Below the pieces are notes generated by a model. The model was not told the origin of the DNA. It ran no database searches and saw only the letters and a list, made by a program, of their open reading frames with translations. The translations under genes and the position numbers were made by a program. From positions 186,001-250,000 of the forward strand of contig CAWAYL010000007.1 of NCBI GenBank assembly GCA_963786305.1: a stretch of 64,000 nucleotides of DNA. The letters are read 5' to 3'. Origin of the DNA: CAKZLS01 sp963786305 (GTDB lineage Bacteria > Pseudomonadota > Alphaproteobacteria > Rhodospirillales > Defluviicoccaceae). This document shows positions 48,130 through 56,566 of the stretch, one piece after another; within the stretch, counting starts at the first letter, position 1; the number at the start of each line of letters is the position of its first letter.

Positions 48130-48707
48130 TGGTTTGTATCATCCGCGATGAACCCTCGGCCGTTCCCAAACGCTGGGTCGGGATGATCGTCGGCGCCGGC
48201 GACCATCGCTTGTCGCCGCTGCCGGGGCGGCCGCTGCTCGATCCGATCATCGAGAAGGCGCGGCCGCAGATATCATCGCTGGTGATCTGCACGACCGCCG
48301 ACGCCGATGCCTCACCCGTGTCTGTCCAAGGCCTGCCGGCCGTCGCGCCGGAACGCGATGGGCTGCTGGCGGCGATCGTGGCCGGGCTCGACTGGACGGC
48401 GCGGCATTCGCGGGAAACCCCGTGGCTGGCCACGTTCGCCGCCGACGCGCCGGTATTCCCCGCCGATCTCGTGGAACGGCTGGGCCTGGCCGTCGGCGCC
48501 GAGGGCGCGGACATGGCGTGGGTTGACTCCGCAACCCGTTCCGGGCCCGCGTTCGGGCTGTGGCCGGTGCGGCTTCGCCGGGCGCTCGGAAGGGCCATCG
48601 AGCGGCATTCCGGGTTTGGTGTCGCCGCCTGGTCGGCAGGCCTTCGCGTGGCGCGGGTGGCGCTGTCCCCGGCAACCGACACGCGGCTGTCCCGCGAAAT
48701 CTCATGA
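48129..48707 (+). CDS. MobA-like nucleotidyltransferase, divergent
   Basis: A 192-residue protein starting within the tamB stop codon (TGATG overlap). The fold resembles molybdenum-cofactor guanylyltransferase. The start V-G-M-I-V-G-A-G-D-H-R-L-S-P-L-P-G-R-P-L-L takes the place of the nucleotide loop, and F-A-A-D-A-P-V-F-P corresponds to the D-x-P-F metal motif. The usual L-A-G-G-x-S-x-R-M-G loop is degenerate, so catalytic activity is doubtful. No other molybdenum-cofactor gene is near. Confidence 0.6.
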   Translation: MVCIIRDEPSAVPKRWVGMIVGAGDHRLSPLPGRPLLDPIIEKARPQISSLVICTTADADASPVSVQGLPAVAPERDGLLAAIVAGLDWTARHSRETPWLATFAADAPVFPADLVERLGLAVGAEGADMAWVDSATRSGPAFGLWPVRLRRALGRAIERHSGFGVAAWSAGLRVARVALSPATDTRLSREIS

Positions 48708-49022
48708 ACCGAAGACGGCACCTCTCGGATCGAGAACCGGGGTGGGGGGAGGGGTCACCGCGTTTTCTAAAGAACAACCCCATGCAAAGTAGAAATTCAC
48801 GGGTAGAGCGCATTGAACGGCGGGCCGCCGGTGACCGTGCCGACGAACCCGGAGGCTATCCAGCGCGCGCCAGTGCCCTCATAGATAGTATTTTATATTA
48901 TTTTTTCTCAAATAAGTAGAATTAACGCGGAAGCTGTGCTACATCCAGGACTACCCTTTTGGGTAGTTCTGAGAGTCTTCCGAACAGGGGGACGACGACA
49001 GGCACGGAAGGTCCGCTGATAC
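48708..49022 (+). other. intergenic, no gene seen
   Basis: 315 bases before chpT. A short AT-rich island at about 48880-48925 contrasts with the G+C-rich surroundings and may hold a promoter. No convincing coding frame. Confidence 0.45.
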
Positions 49023-49859
49023 ATGTTCCCGTCCTCGGCCAAGAGTGCGACGACCGATCCCTTGCGTTCCCATTCGCATTCGGGGTCGACCGGCCGCGAC
49101 AGCACCGTGGTCCCGTCGGGCGTGGGGTCTCCGCTCGACGACAATGGCGTCGCCACCGACATGAGGGTCGCGCGGCTCCTGTGCTCGCGTCTGTGTCACG
49201 ACTTGGCGGGCGCGTCGGGTGCCATTCACAACGGGGTCGAGTTGCTGAGCGAGGACGAAGGCGCGGATCCGGCGGCATTGTCGTTGATCGCCGCCAGCGC
49301 TCAGCACCTGAACAACCGCCTGGCGTTCTACCGGGTGGCGTTCGGGCTCGGCGGCGGTGCCGGGCGGACGATGACCGTGGACGAAGCGAAAGCGCTCGCG
49401 GGTGGTGTCCTCGCCAGTCCTCGCGTGCACTTGGACTGGCGGATCGAATGCGGCGCCGAACGCGGCACCGAATTCAATGCGAACCGGGCCTTTCCGGCCG
49501 ATGAGATGCGGTTGGCCCTGATCCTCGTGCTGATCGGCGCCGACGCATTGCCGCGGGGCGGCACCCTCAACGTCCGATGCGCCGGCACGGCCGCCGGAAC
49601 CGAGGTGAGCGTCATCGCCCGCGGTGCCCGCGCGCGGCTGCCCGCCAGCCTGCGTGCCGCCATCGATCCGCGTGTGCCCGCCGGCGCGCTGACGTCGCGG
49701 ACGGTGCACGGATATCTGGCGGCGGTCCTGGCGCGACGCCTCGGCGCGGCGGTGGCGATCGGGTCGCCCGACCCGGACGCATGCGCGCTGACGGTATCCC
49801 TGCCGCGCCCACGACAGGCCGAGCCGATCCCGCTCCCGGCGCCCGGCCGCTCGTTCTAA
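49023..49859 (+). CDS. chpT: histidine phosphotransferase ChpT
   Basis: ChpT relays phosphate from the CckA kinase to CtrA and CpdR in the alphaproteobacterial cell-cycle pathway. The protein carries the phospho-acceptor helix L-C-S-R-L-C-H-D-L-A-G with the histidine, then G-A-I-H-N-G-V-E-L-L and a degenerate histidine-kinase-like ATP domain. From 49023 it has 278 residues; the first ~45 are low-complexity, and the conserved part begins at an ATG at 49161, so the true start may be later. ctrA itself lies 6 kb downstream. Confidence 0.82.
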   Translation: MFPSSAKSATTDPLRSHSHSGSTGRDSTVVPSGVGSPLDDNGVATDMRVARLLCSRLCHDLAGASGAIHNGVELLSEDEGADPAALSLIAASAQHLNNRLAFYRVAFGLGGGAGRTMTVDEAKALAGGVLASPRVHLDWRIECGAERGTEFNANRAFPADEMRLALILVLIGADALPRGGTLNVRCAGTAAGTEVSVIARGARARLPASLRAAIDPRVPAGALTSRTVHGYLAAVLARRLGAAVAIGSPDPDACALTVSLPRPRQAEPIPLPAPGRSF

Positions 49860-50264
49860 AACGCTGCCAGAAATCTGGCATGCCGCCAGTGCGGGTTCCT
49901 TCCAATCTACCACGACCACTCCGGCTCGAAGCCGACCTTCGTCGCGCCGCAAAATGTGCCAGAACTCAAACCTTTCTGGCTCTGGCGAAAACCACCGGTT
50001 TTGGAGGTCGACAAACTCACCTTCGCACTGGGGGTTGCGCTTGGGCTTCTACTTCGGATCCGAGGCGCATGCCGGTGTGAGGTGCTCTGCAGCGCAGTCC
50101 ATGGTGTGCGAAACCCACTCTAAATTACTTACCTTGTCGTAGATGGCGGAGTATGCGGCATGGTAAATGGCGGGGTATACGGCGCTGCACCAACCGCAGC
50201 AATGGTTGTCTCGAGTAATGCTTCGAACAGCACGAGTTGACCGCAAACTGCGAAAGGATGGTTC
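49860..50264 (+). other. intergenic region with short hairpin and direct repeat
   Basis: 405 bases between chpT and the MFS gene. Just past the chpT stop is an inverted repeat, TGCCAG-AAAT-CTGGCA (49865-49880), without a T tract. A pair of 18-base imperfect direct repeats lies at 50143-50184. No gene is supported. Confidence 0.45.
50143..50184 (+). repeat. two imperfect 18-base direct repeats, period 24
   Basis: ATGGCGGAGTATGCGGCA at 50143 and ATGGCGGGGTATACGGCG at 50167 agree in 15 of 18 positions. They lie ~80-120 bases upstream of the MFS transporter start and could be a regulator site. Confidence 0.4.
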
Positions 50265-51530
50265 ATGCTGCAAGTGTTGTCCGGGGTCTGGGCCCTTCTG
50301 ATAGGCATCTTGCTCATCATGCTGGGTAACGGCATGCATTTTACCCTCATCGGCCTTCGTGGCGGGATCGAGGGCTTTTCTGCCACTGAGCTGGCCATCG
50401 TCACCTCAGGCTATTTCATGGGTTTTCTGTCAGGCGCACGCTTTACCCCTCTGCTGATCCGGCGGGTGGGTCACGTGCGCGTCTTCGCGGCGCTTGGCAG
50501 CTTCATGTCCGCAGGTCTGATCGCGTTTACGCTGCTGGCCGAACCCTGGGCCTGGACGTTGCTGCGGGTGCTTATCGGATTTTGCATGTCGGGCATCTAC
50601 GTGGCGGCCGAAAGCTGGCTGAACAACGCCGCGACCAACGACACACGCGGCAAGGTGCTGTCGGCCTATATGATTGCACAGACGCTGGGGATCATCGGCG
50701 CGCAGGGGCTGCTGACGCTGGGCGATGCCGGCACCGCGGCGCTCTTCATAAGCGCGTCGATCCTGGTGTCGATCTCTTTCGCGCCGATCCTTCTGAGCGT
50801 CACGCCCGCGCCGACGGTCGAGGTGACACGCCCGATGTCATTGCGAAACCTCTTTTCAAGCTCGCCGCTCGGCGCCGTCGGAATTTTCCTGCTCGGCGGC
50901 CTTTACGCTACGCAATCGGGCATGGGCGCGGTCTTCGGCACCCAGATCGGGATGTCGGCAGACTCGATCGCGCTGTTTGTCGCGGTGCTGTTCGCCGGTG
51001 CGCTGGTGCTGCAATATCCGTTCGGCTGGCTTTCCGACCGGATGGATCGCCGCAAGCTGATCCTAGGGGCGGCCGCTGTCGGAGCGGCATCCTGCGGACT
51101 GGGCTGGATGAACGTCGGCGATCAGTGGGGCCTGATGGTGGCGGCCTTCTTCGCCGGCGGCGTGACGACGCCGCTCTACGCCCTGTTTCTCGCCTACACC
51201 AACGATTTCCTATCCGCCGAGGAAATGCCATCGGCGTCCGGAGGGCTGGTTTTCACCTTCGGATTGGGCGCCATCGCGGGCCCGCTGATAACCGGCTGGG
51301 CGATGCAGGAATTCGGCCCGTTCGCGTTCTGGTTGGTTCTTGCGGCAACTTTCGGTGCCGTGGCGCTCTATGCGCTCTACCGCATGACGCAGCGCCTGGG
51401 TATCCCGGTGGCCGAGACCGAAAGCTACCTCGGCGTGCTGCCCACCACCTCGCCGGTGGCCGTAGAGGCCGCGGGTGCCTGGGCCGCTGAACAGGCCGAG
51501 ACCGAACGCGAGGCGGCGACGCAGTCCTGA
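50265..51530 (+). CDS. MFS transporter (YcaD-like)
   Basis: A 421-residue protein with 12 TM segments of the major facilitator superfamily. It begins L-L-I-G-I-L-L-I-M-L-G-N-G-M, and the loop 2-3 motif region is followed by G-I-Y-V-A-A-E-S-W-L-N-N. The second half has F-G-W-L-S-D-R-M-D-R-R, the MFS signature. The E-S-W-L-N pattern is typical of YcaD-like MFS proteins, whose substrates are unknown. AAGGA precedes the ATG. The C-terminal tail is long and acidic (A-E-Q-A-E-T-E-R-E-A). Confidence 0.85.
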   Translation: MLQVLSGVWALLIGILLIMLGNGMHFTLIGLRGGIEGFSATELAIVTSGYFMGFLSGARFTPLLIRRVGHVRVFAALGSFMSAGLIAFTLLAEPWAWTLLRVLIGFCMSGIYVAAESWLNNAATNDTRGKVLSAYMIAQTLGIIGAQGLLTLGDAGTAALFISASILVSISFAPILLSVTPAPTVEVTRPMSLRNLFSSSPLGAVGIFLLGGLYATQSGMGAVFGTQIGMSADSIALFVAVLFAGALVLQYPFGWLSDRMDRRKLILGAAAVGAASCGLGWMNVGDQWGLMVAAFFAGGVTTPLYALFLAYTNDFLSAEEMPSASGGLVFTFGLGAIAGPLITGWAMQEFGPFAFWLVLAATFGAVALYALYRMTQRLGIPVAETESYLGVLPTTSPVAVEAAGAWAAEQAETEREAATQS

Positions 51531-51625
51531 TGGCGGAGAAGGACCTTCTGGGTCTCGTCGACTGAAACAGATTGTGCCACAAATGAGCGTTTTTTGCCAT
51601 GACGCAGTCAACTCCGCGCTTCCTG

Positions 51626-51642
51626 CAACTGATAATCAGTTG
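51626..51642. promoter_or_regulatory. perfect 8-1-8 palindrome, operator-like
   Basis: CAACTGAT, A, ATCAGTTG. A perfect inverted repeat of 17 bases between the MFS gene and the secreted TPR gene, about 145 bases before the latter's start. The size suits a dimeric regulator. Confidence 0.4.
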
Positions 51643-51785
51643 TAGAATCCCCATTCAACGCTGGGCAGGGGCAGCAAGCCTTAACCGGTCCGCCTACCCT
51701 GCCTAGGGACGTGCGATCATGCATGAAAATAGCCCAGTCTCGCCGAATGGATAGCTCTGAAGAGCTTCAAAAGGGAGGAGAGACC

Positions 51786-53633
51786 ATGTTCCGCCAGAAT
51801 TCACGAAACCTGCTCATGCTGAGCACCGCATTGGTTATCGCGTTGCCAATCTTGCCTCGGGACGCAAGTGCGCACGGTCCGGAGCAACCGGTCGTTCCTG
51901 CCGCCGGCTCGGCGCCGATGTCGGCCGCCGCTGGAACGGCATCCGAAAGCCTGATCCCGGCGCATCTGCTGGCGGCCGTCTGCGGCAAGCCGGCCGACAA
52001 GGACATGGCCGGCTTCGAGCGCCGGCTTCAGCTCGCGAAAGCGTCTCAGGACCAGGTGAATACCTACGGCGCCGCGCCGCCGCCGCTGTTCGAGAACCTC
52101 GGCGACGCTTCCTTTTCGATCACTGCAAACAGCGACGAGGCGCAGCGCTATTTCGATCAAGGCCTCAGACTCGCATACGCGTTCAATCATCCGGAAGCGC
52201 TCCGGGCCTTCCGCCACGCCGAGCAGCTGGACCCGGCGTGCGCCATGTGCGCCTGGGGGCAGGCCTACGTGCTTGGCCCCAACATCAATGCGCCCATGGA
52301 CCCGGCGGCCATCGGACCGGCTCGAAAGGCCGCGGACCGTGCGATGGCGATGCGGGCCGGCACCGCCCCATTGGAGCAGGCCCTGATCGAGGCTCTGGAC
52401 GCCCGCTACGCGGCCGATCCCGACCGCGACCGTGCGGTTCTGAATCAGGCCTACGCCAATTCCATGGCCAAGGTGGCCGAAGCCCATGCCGACAATGCCA
52501 CCGTCCAGTCCCTCTATGCCGATGCGCTGATGAACATCTCGCCGTGGGACTACTGGGAGGAAGACGGCAAGACCCTGAAGCCGGCCGTGGCAGGACTGGT
52601 CGAGACCCTCGAGACGGCCCTCGCCGAAGAGCCGCGCCATCCTTACGCGATCCACCTTTACATCCACACCGTGGAAGCCTCAAAAACCCCGGAGCGCGCG
52701 GAGCCTTATGCCGATCATCTGGCAGCGGAGATTCCCGGCGCCGGCCACATCGTTCACATGCCGTCGCACATCTACTTCCGTATCGGCCGCCTCAAGGATT
52801 CCATCGCCATCAACCGGAAGGCCGTTGCCGCCGACGAGGCCTACCTGGCCCAGGTTTCTCCGGACGGGCTCTATCCATACTCGTACTATCCGCACAACGT
52901 ACACTTTTTGCTAGAGTCGGCGCGCATGGCCGGAGACGGAGCGACGGCGGTTGCGACAGCGGAGAAATTGCCGGAAACCACCATCGTCGACGTGTCGGCG
53001 GTGCTGCCGTGGGTTCAACTCATCGACGCGGCGCCTTACTTCGCGCACGCCCAGTTCAGCGAGCCGGAGACAATCCTTGCCCTGAGCGATCCCGGCGACG
53101 CGCTGCCCTACGTCAAGGCCATGTGGCACTATGCCCGCGCTGTCGCTCTCGCGACACGCGGAGATGCGGATGCGGCCAAGGCGGAGGCGGACGCAATCGA
53201 CACCATGGGAGAAACTGTCGACTGGACAAGCATGGTTGACGGCGGCGTGCCGGCCCCTCAGCTTCTCGAGCTTGCTGGTCACGTCATCGACGGTCGCGTT
53301 CTCCAAGTGGCCGGTGATCATCAAGGTGCCGTGAGAGCGTTTGAGGAGGCGGTGGCCATTCAGGATTCGCTTCCTTACCTGGAACCCCCGTATTGGTACT
53401 ACCCGGTCCGCCGGTCCCTCGGTGCGGCGCTGCTGCAGGCGGAGCGGCCGGCCGAGGCTGAGAAGGCATTTGCGGCGGCGCTAGAGCAGTTCCGGAATGA
53501 CGCGTGGTCGCTGTACGGACTGCACAAGGCTCAACTGGCGCAGCACCACGCCGCGGCCGCAGCCGAGACGGAGAAGAGACTCGAGGCTGCGCTTGTCGGC
53601 GACGTCGCAGGGTTGGATCTGGCCCGCTTGTAG
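51786..53633 (+). CDS. secreted TPR-repeat protein with CxxC, unknown function
   Basis: A 615-residue protein with signal peptide (M-F-R-Q-N-S-R-N then a hydrophobic core, ending A-S-A-H-G). The body is TPR-type helices: R-Y-F-D-Q-G-L-R-L-A-Y-A-F-N-H, A-F-R-H-A-E-Q-L-D-P-A-C-A-M-C-A-W-G-Q-A and G-P-N-I-N-A-P-M. Later histidine-rich segments H-P-Y-A-I-H-L-Y-I-H and H-M-P-S-H-I-Y-F-R-I-G follow. A family with this C-A-M-x-x-W-G and P-N-I-N-A-P-M pattern is common in proteobacteria but has no established function. Metal or heme binding through the C-x-x-C and histidines is a guess. The ATG at 51786 has GGGAGGAG upstream. Confidence 0.8.
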   Translation: MFRQNSRNLLMLSTALVIALPILPRDASAHGPEQPVVPAAGSAPMSAAAGTASESLIPAHLLAAVCGKPADKDMAGFERRLQLAKASQDQVNTYGAAPPPLFENLGDASFSITANSDEAQRYFDQGLRLAYAFNHPEALRAFRHAEQLDPACAMCAWGQAYVLGPNINAPMDPAAIGPARKAADRAMAMRAGTAPLEQALIEALDARYAADPDRDRAVLNQAYANSMAKVAEAHADNATVQSLYADALMNISPWDYWEEDGKTLKPAVAGLVETLETALAEEPRHPYAIHLYIHTVEASKTPERAEPYADHLAAEIPGAGHIVHMPSHIYFRIGRLKDSIAINRKAVAADEAYLAQVSPDGLYPYSYYPHNVHFLLESARMAGDGATAVATAEKLPETTIVDVSAVLPWVQLIDAAPYFAHAQFSEPETILALSDPGDALPYVKAMWHYARAVALATRGDADAAKAEADAIDTMGETVDWTSMVDGGVPAPQLLELAGHVIDGRVLQVAGDHQGAVRAFEEAVAIQDSLPYLEPPYWYYPVRRSLGAALLQAERPAEAEKAFAAALEQFRNDAWSLYGLHKAQLAQHHAAAAAETEKRLEAALVGDVAGLDLARL

Positions 53634-54127
53634 TTCCGGGCAAGATAGCCCGCGTTGAGACGGGGGAGCGGTTGAGGTCGATCCTGTGACGTTGGTCAGA
53701 TCCATGCGGCGGGTGCCGCACATTGCGCTATCGCCGACGAGGCGAACATCCGCGCTGTAAATGTTGAAGACGCCTCCCGGCCCGTAAGCGGCCGCCGACC
53801 TCCGCCTTGGGTCAGCAGTGACGGTCCGCGTCGCGTTACTGGATGTTCCGCGGCTGAGGGTGTTGCCGCTGTGGCTGGTCCTCATTCGGCAGGGGAAGGG
53901 TTAACGTTTTCTGAAGTCCGATCATGTTGAGCCATTGAGATTGGCCGTCCGTTGCCGATCGTGCGATCCGCTGTCGATCAGGGTCTGCTCTGTCTCCTAG
54001 CCGAAGCCTCCTCCCCATACGCGTCACATTGTTCCCATGCGCTGGTAGCGGTGATGGCGTGCTACGATTGCCGCGGTCCGATCGTGCGCCTGGGAAAGGC
54101 GAACGCAAACTCGGAAAGGTATGCGAG
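53634..54127 (+). other. intergenic, no gene seen
   Basis: Nearly 500 bases between the TPR protein and the DmdA-like gene. Frames on both strands are short or lack any recognisable feature. AAGG about eight bases before 54128 serves the next gene. Confidence 0.45.
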
Positions 54128-55282
54128 ATGAAAGACACGGAAGACATCGGGTTCGGCACGCAGATCCGCAAATCCCCCTATTTTGAGGCGACGCTGCGGT
54201 GGGGTGCACAGGGTTTTTCAGTGTACAATCATATGTACATCCCACGCGATTTCGGCGACCCGGTCCAAAATTACTGGAACTTGGTGAACGACGCGGTCCT
54301 GTGCGACGTGGCGGTAGAACGGCAGGTCGAGATCACCGGCCCGGACGCGGCAACCTTCGCGCAGCTTCTGAGCCCACGCGACCTGTCCCGGATGCAGGTA
54401 GGTCAGTGCAAATATGTGCTGCTCACGAATGCCGCAGGCGGCATTCTCAACGACCCGATCCTGCTACGCCTTGGTCAGAACCATTTCTGGTTCTCGCTCG
54501 CCGACAGCGATGTCCTCTTCTGGGCCCAGGGGGTTGCTGTCAATGCCGGGCTGGAGGTGGCGGTCCGCGAGCCCGACGTCTCGCCCCTTCAATTGCAGGG
54601 GCCGAAATCGGGCCAAGTGATGCAGGCGCTGTTTGGCGACGGGATTGCGGACTTGCGCTATTTTCGCTTTCGAGAGCTCGAAATCGATGGGATTCCGCTG
54701 GTTGTCTCCCGGACTGGCTGGTCTGGTGAACTCGGCTACGAACTCTATTTACGCGACGGTACGCGTGGGTTTGAGTTGTGGGAACGTATCATGGCGGCGG
54801 GAACCCCCTATGGCTTGGCACCTGGCCACACCTCGTCGATCCGCCGGATCGAAGGCGCAATGCTGTCCTATCATGCGGATATGGACATCGACACGAACCC
54901 CTACGAGCTCGGCCTGGAACGACTAATCGACCTGGACGTGGACGCGCATTTTATCGGCAAGGAAGCCTTGCGGCGCATCCGTGCCGAGGGGGTGTCGCGA
55001 AAGCAGGTCGGCTTGCGGATCGAGGGCAATCCGTTGCCCGGCCCGAACACCAGCTTCTGGCCGGTTCGCAAGGATGGAGAGACCATCGGCAAGGTTACCT
55101 CGGCGATCCATTCGCCGCGCCTGAAAAGTAACATCGCACTGGCGATGACGGCGGTGGAGCACGCTGTACTCGGAACGGAACTTCAAGTGCGGACGCCGGC
55201 CGCAATGCTGGCTGCGGAGGTCGTCGAAAAACCATTCTTCGACCCGAGAAAGACGATCGCCACTGGCGCCCGCGGTGTATAG
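54128..55282 (+). CDS. DmdA/GcvT-family folate-dependent methyltransferase
   Basis: A 384-residue aminomethyltransferase-fold protein. The N-terminal Y-N-H-M-Y-I-P, Y-W-N-L-V-N, D-V-A-V-E-R-Q-V-E-I-T-G and V-G-Q-C-K-Y-V match the pattern I recall for the DMSP demethylase DmdA subgroup, as do P-L-Q-L-Q-G-P-K-S and S-G-W-type S-R-T-G-W-S-G-E-L-G-Y-E. The C-terminal domain has I-G-K-E-A-L. The family moves a methyl or aminomethyl group to tetrahydrofolate. It stands alone, without glycine-cleavage partners gcvH/gcvP, so a one-protein demethylase is more likely than GcvT. Whether the substrate is DMSP or another methylated osmolyte cannot be read from sequence. Confidence 0.8.
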   Translation: MKDTEDIGFGTQIRKSPYFEATLRWGAQGFSVYNHMYIPRDFGDPVQNYWNLVNDAVLCDVAVERQVEITGPDAATFAQLLSPRDLSRMQVGQCKYVLLTNAAGGILNDPILLRLGQNHFWFSLADSDVLFWAQGVAVNAGLEVAVREPDVSPLQLQGPKSGQVMQALFGDGIADLRYFRFRELEIDGIPLVVSRTGWSGELGYELYLRDGTRGFELWERIMAAGTPYGLAPGHTSSIRRIEGAMLSYHADMDIDTNPYELGLERLIDLDVDAHFIGKEALRRIRAEGVSRKQVGLRIEGNPLPGPNTSFWPVRKDGETIGKVTSAIHSPRLKSNIALAMTAVEHAVLGTELQVRTPAAMLAAEVVEKPFFDPRKTIATGARGV

Positions 55283-55578
55283 GGCTGTAGCCTGAGAGAG
55301 CCGCCCCGCAAGCCTATGGCTTCACGTTTATAAGTGCACTGCTGTCACGCGAGCGCATTGTCTGGCTGTTGAATTGGGCGGACGGAAGTGAACCGCTTGC
55401 GGGTCTTTGCCGGGGGCGATGGTGTCGGGGCCGCGATGGGAAGCGTGGGGCTCAGACGAAGGAACGGGCCGCGTTCGGCGCGGTGGAAAGGGAAGGGTCG
55501 GTACGGCGGAACCCGGCGGCCGACCGGGACGGCCGCCGGTTCGCATTTTGCCTGGGGTCGCGAGGACCCCTTCGGCGC

Positions 55579-56292
55579 TCAGGCGGCGACGGCCGCGGGC
55601 TCGAGAATCTCGGTGTTCTGCGGATCGCGAAGGACGTAGCCGCGGCCCCAGACGGTCTCGATGTAATTGGCGCCGTCGGTGGCGGCGGCGAGCTTCTTGC
55701 GCAACTTGCAGATGAAGACGTCGATGATCTTCAGCTCGGGCTCGTCCATGCCGCCGTACAGGTGGTTGAGGAACATTTCCTTGGTCAGGGTCGTGCCCTT
55801 GCGGAGGCTGAGGAGCTCGAGAATACCGTATTCCTTGCCGGTCAGGTGCAGCGGCCGGCCGTCCACTTCCGCGGTCCGGGCGCAAAGGTTCACGGCGAGG
55901 CGGCCCGTCCGGATGATCGATTCCGAGTGCCCCTTCGACCGCCGCACGATGGCGTGGATGCGGGCGACGAATTCCAGCTTGTTGAACGGTTTGGTGAGGA
56001 AATCGTCGGCGCCGCTGCCGAGACCCCTGATCATGTCTTCCGGTTCGTTGTTGCCGGACAGGATCATCACCGGCGTGTTGACGCGGGCCTGGCGGAGGCG
56101 GCGGAGTACTTCCATGCCGTCCATGTCCGGCAGCATCAGATCGAGAACGATGATGTCGTAGTCATAGAGCTTGCCGATTTCCAGACCGTCCTCGCCGAGA
56201 TCGGTCGCGTCGACCACCATGCCTTCGGATTTGAGCACCATCTCGATGCTCTGTGCCATCGTCTGATCGTCTTCTACTAAAAGTACGCGCAT
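55579..56292 (-). CDS. ctrA: cell-cycle response regulator CtrA
   Basis: CtrA is the master OmpR-type regulator of alphaproteobacterial cell cycle and flagellar genes. The 237-residue protein has a receiver domain with phospho-acceptor D in I-I-V-L-D-L-M-L-P-D-M-D-G and the lysine in L-T-K-P-F. The CtrA-typical linker follows, then a winged helix with L-T-G-K-E-Y-G-I-L-E-L-L-S and the recognition helix P-E-L-K-I-I-D-V-F-I-C-K-L-R-K-K. The promoter region upstream contains a perfect CtrA box and a GANTC methylation site, as in autoregulated ctrA genes. It is divergent from fliI. Confidence 0.95.
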   Translation of the reverse strand: MRVLLVEDDQTMAQSIEMVLKSEGMVVDATDLGEDGLEIGKLYDYDIIVLDLMLPDMDGMEVLRRLRQARVNTPVMILSGNNEPEDMIRGLGSGADDFLTKPFNKLEFVARIHAIVRRSKGHSESIIRTGRLAVNLCARTAEVDGRPLHLTGKEYGILELLSLRKGTTLTKEMFLNHLYGGMDEPELKIIDVFICKLRKKLAAATDGANYIETVWGRGYVLRDPQNTEILEPAAVAA

Positions 56293-56330
56293 CTGTTACC
56301 CCCAAACACGGTAAGATTGTTTAACCAAAC

Positions 56331-56345
56331 TTAATAACCGTTTAA
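56331..56345. promoter_or_regulatory. CtrA-binding box, TTAA-N7-TTAA
   Basis: TTAA (56331-56334), TAACCGT, TTAA (56342-56345) is an exact match to the CtrA consensus, 39 bases upstream of ctrA. A third TTAA at 56321 adds a half-site. Confidence 0.75.
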
Positions 56346-56352
56346 ATAGTAC

Positions 56353-56357
56353 GATTC
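56353..56357. promoter_or_regulatory. GANTC (CcrM) site in the ctrA promoter region
   Basis: GATTC eight bases beyond the CtrA box. A GANTC site near ctrA promoters couples expression to replication in Caulobacter; here it is suggestive only, since the five-base word is common. Confidence 0.4.
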
Positions 56358-56480
56358 GGTGATCGAATGCAAGCTAAAAGTTGTACCCCAATTTAAATAC
56401 AATTATAACGGGTTGTTTCCGGCTCTGTCGAGGCCGCCGTGAAACTAAAGGGGCGCGACAGCCCGCACCCCGGCCGCCGC

Positions 56481-56495
56481 TTTACCGAACGTTAA
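56481..56495. promoter_or_regulatory. imperfect CtrA box before fliI
   Basis: TTTA-N7-TTAA, one mismatch to the consensus, about 70 bases upstream of the fliI GTG. It suggests that the flagellar operon is a CtrA target. Confidence 0.45.
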
Positions 56496-56566
56496 GCGGC
56501 CATGGTCTAACCTGTTGGTGTTTCGATATTTATTGTCATTTCTTGGCTGCCACTCGAGGGAAACAC

